24,906 bases of DNA, from assembly GCA_964467785.1 (NCBI GenBank), contig CAYXVB010000039.1:1-24906 (forward strand), in the 5' to 3' direction. This document shows, one piece after another, positions 1 to 7,401 of this stretch. Within the stretch, counting starts at the first letter, position 1; every line of letters starts with the position of its first letter. A program made the position numbers and the translations under genes. Source of the stretch: CAYXVB01 sp964467785. GTDB lineage: Bacteria > Bdellovibrionota > UBA1018. The notes beneath the pieces were generated by a model. It did not search any database. It saw only the letters and a program-made list of their open reading frames with translations, and had not been told where the DNA came from.

Positions 1-1180
1 GAGTCGAAATCTCCGACGAAGCCTGGCCGCTGCGCTCGGCGAGCTCGCCGACCTCGTCCGCCACGACCGCGAAAGATGAACCGGCGTTGCCCGCGCGCGC
101 GGCTTCGATCGCGGCGTTGACCGCGAGCAGGCGGGTCTTCATGACGATCTCGTCGATGATTTTGGTCTGATTGCGGATGGCGCGGATAATCCCTTCGAGA
201 TCCTGGAGCGTCTTGCTGCTCTCGTAGATCTGACCGACGGATTCCATGACGGCCTCGACACTTTTTGCGCCCTTTTGCGCGCTTTCGCGCGAGCGCTGCG
301 AGGCCTCCCCGGTGCGTAGCGCTTCTTCGTGATTGCGCGCCAACGTACGATCCATCACGGCCATCGACTCCCGGGAGCTTAGCAGCGAAGCCGAGGCTTC
401 GGTCGAGGCGGCCGCGAGGTTCATGCTCATCTCGTCGAGTCGGCGGCTCGAAGCCACCAGATCCACGGACACATTGGCGAGCTGGGAAGAAACGCCTTGG
501 ATCGCGGACAGAGTGGTCTTTCTGAGCCAGATGCCGAGAAGAAAGGCTTCGGTGCCGGCAAGCACCGCCAGCGCGAAGGCGATCGAGATATTCGATGAGG
601 CATTTTGCTTGAAATTCGACCGGGACGCCGCGGAGCGGTTGCTGGCTTGCTCAGCGAGCCTCTCGACCGCCTCTTCTCCGGGCGCGAGGGTCGCGCGCAC
701 GGTGGAATACGAACGTTCCGCCGCCGCCCCCTTCCGGATCATCTGCAGGAGCTGATGATGCGTCTCGCGTACCCGATCGAGCGAAGTCAGGGACTCAGGA
801 TCCGTGAACAGGGCATTGAAGTCCTGGATACTCTTTTCGAGCCGGACAAGCTCACGCTGCGCCTCGACGTCGCGTCCGCCGATAATTTCCAGGGCCGAAG
901 CGTGGATCGACGACTCCATCTCCTGAAGCATCTGGAGCGCCGGAAGATCCCGCTCGATCAACGGCTCGATGGTCGAACCCAGCTTTTCCGTGCCGACGTA
1001 GGCGAACCCGAGATAAGTAATCGAGAGCAACAACGGAATCGCGACCATCGCCGAAAGGAGCCAGCGTAAGTTGGCCGGTACTTTCCGCCGGGCGGCGCGA
1101 TCGAGCGCCTCGCCCGCCCCAAAAAGGATGCGAAGCCAGGAGGCGATGCGGTTTGTCGAGGACGCGAGAGACGCTTTCAC
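1..1180 (-). CDS. Methyl-accepting chemotaxis protein, 3' end outside window
   Basis: This is an inner-membrane chemoreceptor that would signal to CheA/CheW. I read 393 residues from a GTG at 1180; the C-terminus lies beyond base 1. Residues about 38-62 and 197-219 are membrane spans flanking a helical sensor region of about 130 residues. The signalling hairpin is clear: LLAVNAAIEAARAG at 351-364 and FAVVADEVGELAERS at 370-384. I see no obvious HAMP domain after the second span; the protein runs straight into a coiled-coil-like stretch rich in Ser, Ala and Glu. The GTG is preceded by GAGAG with 5 bases spacing; an in-frame TTG lies 12 bases upstream. It starts 36 bases after the rsgA stop, so it may be co-transcribed. 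The tip differs from the usual consensus: KTR replaces QTN and GNAGSS replaces GEQGRG. The family call is very secure; the ligand is unknown. Confidence 0.93.
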   Translation of the reverse strand, partial: MKASLASSTNRIASWLRILFGAGEALDRAARRKVPANLRWLLSAMVAIPLLLSITYLGFAYVGTEKLGSTIEPLIERDLPALQMLQEMESSIHASALEIIGGRDVEAQRELVRLEKSIQDFNALFTDPESLTSLDRVRETHHQLLQMIRKGAAAERSYSTVRATLAPGEEAVERLAEQASNRSAASRSNFKQNASSNISIAFALAVLAGTEAFLLGIWLRKTTLSAIQGVSSQLANVSVDLVASSRRLDEMSMNLAAASTEASASLLSSRESMAVMDRTLARNHEEALRTGEASQRSRESAQKGAKSVEAVMESVGQIYESSKTLQDLEGIIRAIRNQTKIIDEIVMKTRLLAVNAAIEAARAGNAGSSFAVVADEVGELAERSGQASSEIST

Positions 1181-1216
1181 GATGTCTCTCAATTAAACCG
1201 CAGAAATCGACGAGGC

Positions 1217-2233
1217 TCAACCTTCTCCGTTCCGAAGGGATTGGAGGATGCGCTGATAAACGAGGTAACGCGGCAAATATTTCACAGCGCATCCCGGCTC
1301 GTCAGCGTGTTGACAGCCATCGCGCTCGCAGCGGATTCCGCGAAACTCAGGGAAATACGAAGCCAGATCGTCGGGACCGACGATGCCTTCAAGCCCGAAC
1401 TCGCGCACGCCAGGAGAGTCGATCCAGAGCGATCCCTCGGGACCGTCGAGCATCCGCGCGACAGTGGTCGTGTGCCGACCACGGCCGGTGGATTCGCTGA
1501 TTTCCGCCACCTTGCCGATGTCATGTCCGGTCAGGCGCCGGAGGATCGAGGTCTTGCCCACGCCAGACTGTCCGCAAAAGAGCACGGTCTTACCGGTCAG
1601 CTCGTCTCTGAGCGCATCGACGCCGAAGCCGGTCTTGGAGCAGGTCTCGAAAACGGCATAACCCGCGTCGCGATAAACCGACCAGGGTCGCGCGGGATCG
1701 CCCACGAGATCCATCTTAGTGATGCAGATCAGCGGCGTAACGCCTCCGGCATGCGCTCCAACCAGAAACCGATCCAGCAACCCGGCCGAGAACTCGGGCT
1801 CACGCGTGGACACCACGACGACAGCCAGATCGAGGTTCGCGGCGATGACGTGGATTCGGCTTCCTTCTTCCCGTCCAGGCGCCGGACGGCACAAGCGGTT
1901 ACGTCGTGCGCAGACTGCCTCGACTACGCCGGCATCGGGGCTGGAGCGGACCGCTTTGACACGATCACCCACGGTGACAAAAGTCCTTTCGCGCGTTTCC
2001 GATTGCCGTGTCACTCCCGCCCGTCTGAAACTGCAAAGCGCTTCTCCGCCCTCGTCCATCCGCACGCGACAGAGCTTAGGATGAACCTCGATCACCGTCG
2101 CGTTCGCTTCGGTGAGAGGCAGTTCTTCGCCCTTGGGAGCCGGCTTGCGGGCGCCGCGACCATGCGAAACGCGCGAGGATCTTTCCTCGTCGTCGAGCCA
2201 GTCGTCGGATCCACCGCGGAATTTTGGCGCCAT
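1217..2233 (-). CDS. rsgA: Ribosome small subunit-dependent GTPase RsgA
   Basis: RsgA (YjeQ) is a late 30S ribosome assembly GTPase in the cytoplasm. The 338-residue protein has the circularly permuted G-domain order typical of the family: G4 TKMD at 172-175, G5 CSKTG at 198-202, G1 GQSGVGKTS at 221-229, G2 HTTT at 254-257 and G3 DSPG at 272-275. The C-terminal zinc knuckle shows Cys302, Cys307, His309 and Cys315. An OB-like domain precedes the GTPase; the first 40 residues are charged and specific to this protein. I chose the ATG at 2233, just after AAGGA, over an upstream start that would add 16 residues into the serA promoter region. It is divergent from serA, and the chemoreceptor follows it on the same strand. 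Confidence 0.95.
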   Translation of the reverse strand: MAPKFRGGSDDWLDDEERSSRVSHGRGARKPAPKGEELPLTEANATVIEVHPKLCRVRMDEGGEALCSFRRAGVTRQSETRERTFVTVGDRVKAVRSSPDAGVVEAVCARRNRLCRPAPGREEGSRIHVIAANLDLAVVVVSTREPEFSAGLLDRFLVGAHAGGVTPLICITKMDLVGDPARPWSVYRDAGYAVFETCSKTGFGVDALRDELTGKTVLFCGQSGVGKTSILRRLTGHDIGKVAEISESTGRGRHTTTVARMLDGPEGSLWIDSPGVREFGLEGIVGPDDLASYFPEFRGIRCERDGCQHADEPGCAVKYLPRYLVYQRILQSLRNGEG

Positions 2234-2272
2234 CGTCCTTAATCTACTCGATTCGGCGGATTCGCACCAGTG

Positions 2273-2301
2273 TGGACTCATCGACGCGTTCCGGCTATAA
2301 A
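2273..2301 (+). promoter_or_regulatory. Predicted sigma-70-type promoter for serA
   Basis: TGGACT at 2273-2278 and TATAAA at 2296-2301 are separated by 17 bases, which is the optimal spacing. Each box is close to the consensus (4/6 and 5/6). Transcription would start about 18 bases before the serA ATG, leaving room for the AAAGGA site at 2311-2316. It lies in the short divergent gap between rsgA and serA. It was identified by eye only. Confidence 0.5.
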
Positions 2302-2325
2302 AGGGACACGAAAGGACCCTCCTTC

Positions 2326-3558
2326 ATGTCCACCTCCGCCACTTCGTTTCCCAAAAGCCAGATTAAAGTCCTGCTCCTCGAGAACATCCATCCCCTGGCC
2401 AAGCAGATGTTTCAGACCGAAGGGTACCATGTCGAGACGATGGAAGGCGCCCTAACGCCCGAGCAGCTCAAGGAAAAGATCCGCGACGTCCACGTGCTCG
2501 GGATCCGCAGCAAGACCCAAGTCACGGAAGAAGCGCTCAAAGAGGCCAAGCGCCTGCTCACGCTCGGCTGCTTTTGCATCGGCACTAACCAGGTGGACCT
2601 CGAAGCAGCCAAGGCGCTCGGCATTCCGGTATTCAACGCTCCGTTCGGCAATACCCGCAGCGTCGCCGAGATGGTGCTCGCGGAAATTGTCTGCCTTTCG
2701 CGGCAGCTTGCCCAGCGTAGCCTGGAGATGCACTCCAAAGGATGGAAAAAAACTCACATCCACTGTCACGAAGTCCGCGGCAAAACCCTGGGCATCATCG
2801 GTTACGGTCACATCGGATCGCAGGTCTCCACGCTAGCTGAGGCCTTCGGCATGAAGGTCATCTTCTACGACATCATTTCCAAGCTGCCACTCGGTAACGC
2901 CCGCGGCTGCAACACCCTCAATGAGGTCCTTCGCGAAAGCGACTTCGTGACTCTTCACGTCCCGGCCACGCCGCAGACCGAAAACATGATCAGCACCGAC
3001 CAGCTCGGCGCCATGAAAAAAGGCGCTCATCTCATCAATGCGAGCCGTGGCTCGGTCGTCGACATCTCAGCGCTCGCAGGAGCGCTCAAATCGGGCCATC
3101 TCAATGGCGCCGCGATCGACGTCTTTCCATGGGAACCGGAAAAGAACAACAACGACTTCTCGACCGAGCTCCAAGGCCTGTCCAACGTCATCCTCACTCC
3201 CCACATCGGAGGCGCGACCGAAGAAGCGCAGTCCAACATCGGCGAAGAAGTTCCGACATCACTCATTCGCTTCGTGAACAGCGGCTCGACGATCCGCTGC
3301 GTGAACTTCCCGCAGGTGGACCTCGCTCCGAGCAAGAACAGCCATCGCATCCTCAACGTCCACCGCAACGTTCCGGGCGTCCTGCGCGAGATCAACCGCA
3401 TCGTGTCGGATCTCGGCGCCAACATCGCCGCCCAGACTTTGCACACTGACGGTGAGCTGGGCTACTTGATCCTGGACACGGACCGCGAGTTCTCGAACGA
3501 CGTCAAAGCGGCGATCGAAGGGCTCAAAACCTCGATCAAGACCCGAATCCTTTACTGA
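2326..3558 (+). CDS. serA: D-3-phosphoglycerate dehydrogenase
   Basis: SerA oxidises 3-phosphoglycerate to 3-phosphohydroxypyruvate, the first step of serine biosynthesis, in the cytoplasm. The 410-residue length equals that of the Escherichia coli type. Visible features are the NAD-binding motif GYGHIG at 159-164, the catalytic trio Arg241 (NASRG), Glu270 (WEP) and His293 (TPHIGG), and a C-terminal ACT domain from about 340 to 410 that in relatives mediates serine feedback inhibition. The sequence FCIGTNQVDL at 83-92 and the C-terminal LY are typical of this subgroup. The ATG at 2326 has AAAGGA 9 bases upstream; a longer in-frame start at 2224 lies before the promoter and is rejected. The last 7 bases overlap the end of the convergent large gene. 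Confidence 0.97.
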   Translation: MSTSATSFPKSQIKVLLLENIHPLAKQMFQTEGYHVETMEGALTPEQLKEKIRDVHVLGIRSKTQVTEEALKEAKRLLTLGCFCIGTNQVDLEAAKALGIPVFNAPFGNTRSVAEMVLAEIVCLSRQLAQRSLEMHSKGWKKTHIHCHEVRGKTLGIIGYGHIGSQVSTLAEAFGMKVIFYDIISKLPLGNARGCNTLNEVLRESDFVTLHVPATPQTENMISTDQLGAMKKGAHLINASRGSVVDISALAGALKSGHLNGAAIDVFPWEPEKNNNDFSTELQGLSNVILTPHIGGATEEAQSNIGEEVPTSLIRFVNSGSTIRCVNFPQVDLAPSKNSHRILNVHRNVPGVLREINRIVSDLGANIAAQTLHTDGELGYLILDTDREFSNDVKAAIEGLKTSIKTRILY

Positions 3559-6500
3559 TGCATACGGACGAGGCTCCGAAACAGAGTCTTGCATCGTCCG
3601 AGTAAACCGTACTTTTCTGGATGAAGACACGAAAGGGATGGGGCCTTGCCATTGCAAAGCTTTCGGAGCTCCGGGTGCCCCTTCCAGTGTGGCAGATTCA
3701 AAAGCTCCTTATAAGTCTCGTCACGTTCGGGGAATCTCTCGACGAACTTCACTAGGGACTTCCACGCGAACTCTGAGCGGGGGTCCTTGAAGAAGTATTC
3801 AAGAATTTCCCAGATAATTCGGTCGTCGGACTGAAGCGCTGGATCCAGTAGTTCCAGATGCGATGGCAGGCCCCGCCACTTGATCAGTCGGATCCAGAAT
3901 TCCTTTTCGGAATCTCCGAATCGCGCCCCCAGTGCGCGGATCAGCTCTACGTTTCCGCTCCACTTGGAGTTGAAGAGCTTGGCGAAGACTTCAAAGTCCA
4001 GATGTGGATCCGCTTGATTGATCATCTCGAGCGCCTTCTTCGCGACGCTTTCGCGCATCTCAGCCGAATCGATCGGACGTCCCAGGATAAAAGTTCCAGC
4101 GGTAGTCCCCCACCTCTGCCGCTCCGGCGCCATGAAAAGTTCAAACAACAGGGCATCCGGATCCGGCAAGTACTTCCGGGCGATCCGCTCGATCAGAAAG
4201 TCCGGCTTGCTTTTAGAGGACGCCTGATTGAGATCCCGCAGCAGAGCCACGACTTCTCTTTCTCGCTCCTCTGGAGTTCCAAAATTGTCGAGCAACCTAT
4301 CGACATACTTCGCAGCGGTCCGATAGCTCGCATGATCCGGGTAGCTCATGTTTCGCAACGCCTGACGGAGCGCTCTGACGGAGTTTTTTCCCGGAGACTT
4401 GCTGAAAACCTCTTTTTCCAAATTGAAATAATATCCGTCAATTTCGTGGCTTTTGGCATTCTTGAGAAAATCGAGATACGCGATCAGGGTGTCCTCATCC
4501 AGCGGATACTCGGCTTCAATCAAGTGTCCATAGAGATCTTCGACAACCGCTCTATCTCCTTGCATGAGCTTCTTCAATTGGGGAGCCCAATCCTGGGACA
4601 TATGTTTCCGAAAGACCTGATCGAACAGAATCGCTCGATACTCGCTCGCTCGCTCTTTATCGTATTGTGCGCTCGCTTTCGAAAGAGCGTTGATCCGGGT
4701 GATGAGCTCATCGATGAGCAGGGGGTCTCTGGATTGCGACACGACTTTCAATGCCAATTTGAAAGACATTTCGTAATAGTAATCTCCCGGAGGAAAGAGC
4801 CCTGATCGGCCGATGGCATATGCCTCGCGAGGATTTTCCCGAATAATTCGGTCCACCGCGCGATCGTCGTGCCAAGACTCCATCAACAGCTTTTCGACTG
4901 CGAGTTGCTTTTCGCCTGAGATCCTGACCTGTTCGGCCTCCGGCAGTCCTTGAAACGCTGGTTTTGAATAGACCAGTTCGAGTAGCCGGCGATCGTGAAC
5001 TCCGTCGGCCCGGATCGCCGGATTAAACAACCCTTGGCTGTATTGGGCGCTTTTGGGCAGCCGCACCCATGCCTCGATCACGGGGATGTGATGCTGGAAA
5101 TCCGGCAGCGCCGCTTCCACCGTCTTGCGGATCTCACGGTATTCCGAGTCACTCAGACTCTGCAATTTGGATTCCACGCGCCGCTTGAGCTTTTCCAGGA
5201 TCGCCTTGTCCCCGACGTCGAGTCCCTCTCCCGCAAGGAGGAATCGAAAATACTCCACAGGGCCGAAATTCAGGCTCTCCGGGATGACCCGGATCGCATT
5301 CTTGTTTAGAATGAGGAGATGCCTTCCATTCTCTATTGATGCGAAGTCCGAGCCTTCGCGCGCGTTTGGATCCACCATGAATCGGATTGTCAGTCCCGTT
5401 CCGCGTGCGCCGGAGCGCCCCACCTGGGTATAAAAACCGTCACCATATACCGCCGCTTCGCCAATCAGGCCTTCACGCGATTGCAGGACATTCGGATCGC
5501 CGGTATGCGCGCGGGTGATGGATTCCCAGGACTGGAAACTATTGGTCTCATGGGCCACGACCAGAGGTTCGCCTGACCCGGCCCAACCATTCCGTCCGAA
5601 GACTTCGGCAGCGGTACGTCCCTTGGTGCCCAGCGGCTTACTCTCCAGAGGCGCCTTGTTCATCCACCAGGCAAGTGAGTCTAATTTGTCTGAATCGCCG
5701 CGAATGGCCATCAGTTTCTTTCTCAAGCCAAGTTCATTTAGGGTCCGTGCGGCATATTCGAGGTTCACGGCGTTCTGAAAGAGCTTCTTGCCATTCCGCT
5801 CGATCCAATCCGAGACGTAGGAGCCTAAATTGGCATTCGGATTGAACTCCGCGACCAGTTTACGGATCTGGGCGAGATCCTCGGGACGCAACTTGAGCTC
5901 GTATTGAAAGGCCTTGGTGAGATAGCGGATGACTGAGAGGATCGGAGGATTTCGACCCTCCCTGAATAGGCTGGTGGAGCCATGCTTGGCGGAATAATAG
6001 TAATGCAAGGCTCCTTCGCGAACATCTTTCAGGAAGTGGGGCTCCTTGGCGCTCCAATCCCTCAGGTCCCGGACGGCACCCTCACCCTTGGGCGGAAGCG
6101 TGAGTTCTATCATTCCTGTCGAGTTCGAATCGGTATGTTGATTGAGAAAATCTGGATTATTGAGAAGCGCCTGTTTGTCGCCCACGGACTGGCGGAGCAA
6201 ACGAACTTCCCACGCGGACTTGGATCCCTGGAGATGCGGATAGGCTTCGGCCAACCTTTGCTGAAGCGCGGCGGCTTGTTGTGGAGTTCCGTCAATGACG
6301 ATGTCGAGATCCTGGGTCGACCGATAGATATTGGTGTAGTCATAGTCGAACCGGTCCGGCTGATAGCGCCGATCCCCGCTCTCCCGCAGCAGATCCCATT
6401 TGACGTAATGGGCATATCCCGCGGCCGTGCCGCCGAACAACCAGGCCCGAAGCCCGAGCCTTTCAGCTTCTTCACGGATAAAGCGAAATTCCGAAACCTT

Positions 6501-6668
6501 CATCGAGCGCTCTGTGATGGCCGACTCGAGTTGTTGGAGGGCGGGTTGGGCGCTGGACTGCTCGACCTGCGCCGAGGCCGGGCAGTTGGATGGATACAGG
6601 ACCAGGCCCCCGGGCATGCCCAGAAGCAGGGCGAAAACTAGCCTGTAACGGAGGAACGTCGATCTCAT
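3552..6668 (-). CDS. Large secreted protein with nucleotidyltransferase-like and possible ART-like domains
   Basis: I do not recognise this 1038-residue protein as a named family. Residues 1-33 form a Sec signal peptide (Arg-rich start, hydrophobic LVFALLLG core, ASAQ end), so it is predicted to be exported. Residues about 60-260 look like a nucleotidyltransferase fold: GG at 79-80 in WLFGGTAAGYA, then STQDLDIVID with Asp120 and Asp122, and a possible third acid at Glu188. Residues about 365-470 have an ADP-ribosyltransferase-like pattern: VAHET with His373, then a GDGFYTQ block at 409-415, a strand ending IRFMVDP, and LNKNAIRVI at 454-462. The domain order is inference from motifs. From about 480 to the end the protein is helical, with alpha-solenoid-like character and no transmembrane span. 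The ATG at 6668 starts the signal peptide; an upstream in-frame start is less likely. The gene is visibly richer in A+T than its neighbours, which suggests foreign origin or relaxed codon use. It stands alone between serA and a terminator. The NTase call is fairly good; the ART call is tentative. Confidence 0.8.
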   Translation of the reverse strand: MRSTFLRYRLVFALLLGMPGGLVLYPSNCPASAQVEQSSAQPALQQLESAITERSMKVSEFRFIREEAERLGLRAWLFGGTAAGYAHYVKWDLLRESGDRRYQPDRFDYDYTNIYRSTQDLDIVIDGTPQQAAALQQRLAEAYPHLQGSKSAWEVRLLRQSVGDKQALLNNPDFLNQHTDSNSTGMIELTLPPKGEGAVRDLRDWSAKEPHFLKDVREGALHYYYSAKHGSTSLFREGRNPPILSVIRYLTKAFQYELKLRPEDLAQIRKLVAEFNPNANLGSYVSDWIERNGKKLFQNAVNLEYAARTLNELGLRKKLMAIRGDSDKLDSLAWWMNKAPLESKPLGTKGRTAAEVFGRNGWAGSGEPLVVAHETNSFQSWESITRAHTGDPNVLQSREGLIGEAAVYGDGFYTQVGRSGARGTGLTIRFMVDPNAREGSDFASIENGRHLLILNKNAIRVIPESLNFGPVEYFRFLLAGEGLDVGDKAILEKLKRRVESKLQSLSDSEYREIRKTVEAALPDFQHHIPVIEAWVRLPKSAQYSQGLFNPAIRADGVHDRRLLELVYSKPAFQGLPEAEQVRISGEKQLAVEKLLMESWHDDRAVDRIIRENPREAYAIGRSGLFPPGDYYYEMSFKLALKVVSQSRDPLLIDELITRINALSKASAQYDKERASEYRAILFDQVFRKHMSQDWAPQLKKLMQGDRAVVEDLYGHLIEAEYPLDEDTLIAYLDFLKNAKSHEIDGYYFNLEKEVFSKSPGKNSVRALRQALRNMSYPDHASYRTAAKYVDRLLDNFGTPEEREREVVALLRDLNQASSKSKPDFLIERIARKYLPDPDALLFELFMAPERQRWGTTAGTFILGRPIDSAEMRESVAKKALEMINQADPHLDFEVFAKLFNSKWSGNVELIRALGARFGDSEKEFWIRLIKWRGLPSHLELLDPALQSDDRIIWEILEYFFKDPRSEFAWKSLVKFVERFPERDETYKELLNLPHWKGHPELRKLCNGKAPSLSCLHPEKYGLLGRCKTLFRSLVRMHQ

Positions 6669-6818
6669 GAAGGCGCACCCATACAGAATTAAATCGGAGT
6701 TTTGCGCCCCGAACTTGACCGTATGGGGGACCGGGGGAGTCAACGCCTTGACGAAGGTCTGGCAACACTGATCCGCGCACTGCGGGATAAAGATTACGGC
6801 TCTCGACTTTCGAAAATG

Positions 6819-6859
6819 AAAAAGCCCGCTCCGGCGCTCAAGGTGCCGGGCGGGCTTTT
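6819..6859 (-). terminator. Rho-independent terminator, stronger on the minus strand
   Basis: AAAAGCCCGC pairs with GCGGGCTTTT and continues into CCGGC/GCCGG, broken only by one bulged T, around a 9-base loop. The minus strand ends in CTTTTT, the plus strand in CTTTT, so it could work both ways. On minus it would end a transcript carrying the two micro-ORFs upstream and would insulate the large secreted-protein gene that starts at 6668. Confidence 0.85.
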
Positions 6860-7059
6860 CTCATTGTCTTAGTTCGATTCGGGCTGTCCTTGCATCATCC
6901 CCCTTGGATGCTTACATACTCTAGGGACCCTTCATCGCATTCAGTCAATCCACTTTCCTGCCGGTACAGCTCTGACAACTATGCAACTCGTCTAGGTTGG
7001 GCGTTGCTTCATCGGGCGGAATAGTTCCGGTGTGCCGAAGAGTGATGACGCCTTTTATT
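6860..7059. other. Intergenic stretch with no recognised gene
   Basis: These 200 bases lie between the terminator and the second micro-ORF. I found no ORF with a ribosome binding site and no tRNA or other known RNA fold. A short GCATC/GATGC inverted repeat lies near 6893-6912. If the minus-strand micro-ORF transcript runs to the terminator, this would be its 3' untranslated part. Confidence 0.4.
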
Positions 7060-7110
7060 CTACGTGCTGAGCTGTTCGACCTTCTGTTTACCGGCGATCG
7101 GATCTTTCAT
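7060..7110 (-). CDS. Putative 16-residue micro-ORF
   Basis: The peptide starts MKDPIAGKQK and ends with LST. AGGTGAG lies 6 bases before its ATG at 7110 and overlaps the stop codon of the upstream micro-ORF. It has no recognisable family. It may instead be the C-terminal part of a single 50-residue protein interrupted by a one-base shift in a run of five C (7124-7128 region); see the 7118-7213 entry. Treat as speculative. Confidence 0.25.
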   Translation of the reverse strand: MKDPIAGKQKVEQLST

Positions 7111-7117
7111 GGACCAC

Positions 7118-7213
7118 TCACCTCGGGGGACCGTGCTTGCCGGTTTCCTCGGCGAACCCTGCTCCATAAGCGAGTCGTCCCATGATCATCGCCATCGAAA
7201 GCTTGCGGACCAT
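7118..7213 (-). CDS. Putative 31-residue micro-ORF with signal-peptide-like sequence
   Basis: This short ORF has the best ribosome binding site in the window, AAGGAGG at 7226-7220, six bases before its ATG. The peptide begins MVRKLSMAMIMG and continues through RLAYGAGFAEE, which reads as a basic start, a hydrophobic core interrupted by Arg13, and a possible signal peptidase site after GFA at residues 19-21. It ends in GPPR. Removing one C from the CCCCC run would fuse it in frame to the micro-ORF at 7060-7110, giving about 50 residues with the second half hydrophilic. It may therefore be a real short peptide, or the front of a frameshifted or phase-variable small secreted protein. I know no homologue. 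Confidence 0.4.
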   Translation of the reverse strand: MVRKLSMAMIMGRLAYGAGFAEETGKHGPPR

Positions 7214-7267
7214 TTGCCGCCTCCTTTCTTTCGCTGACGCACTTACAGGTAAGAGCAACAGGCGTGC

Positions 7268-7302
7268 CGCCGGAAAAAGCCAATGCATTCGCGCATCCGG
7301 CG
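7268..7302 (-). promoter_or_regulatory. Inverted repeat in leader of the micro-ORF
   Basis: CGCCGGA and TCCGGCG pair perfectly (7 bp) and enclose a second small TGC/GCA hairpin. The element lies about 55 bases upstream of the micro-ORF start on the minus strand, where it would be in the 5' leader. I could not match it to a known riboswitch. Confidence 0.35.
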
Positions 7303-7365
7303 AAAAACCAGCGAAATTCGCGGGACGTTCTTGCTCACTCGATCCAGGATTGGCTCATCGCCGAG

Positions 7366-7399
7366 CAAAAGAGTGCTCCGTCGGAGAGCCCCGCACCGC
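7366..7399 (-). terminator. Weak candidate terminator after the FAD-linked dehydrogenase
   Basis: Just past the dehydrogenase stop at 7402, the minus strand contains CTCC-GAC-GGAG with flanking GTG/CAC that could partly pair, followed by CTCTTTT. The stem is short and imperfect, so termination here is uncertain. Confidence 0.3.
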
Positions 7400-7401
7400 A
7401 A

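Noticed and set aside
1241..2242. Plus-strand 333-codon open frame opposite rsgA
   Set aside because: The minus strand encodes every GTPase motif and the zinc knuckle in the correct order.
3858..4805. Plus-strand 315-codon open frame inside the large secreted-protein gene
   Set aside because: It lies antisense to a protein with clear domains and signal peptide and has no recognisable motif or ribosome binding site.
6860..7059. Possible tRNA-like or tmRNA-like sequence (GTTCGATTC on plus)
   Set aside because: The flanking bases cannot form a T-arm stem or an acceptor stem, so the match is only to the loop.
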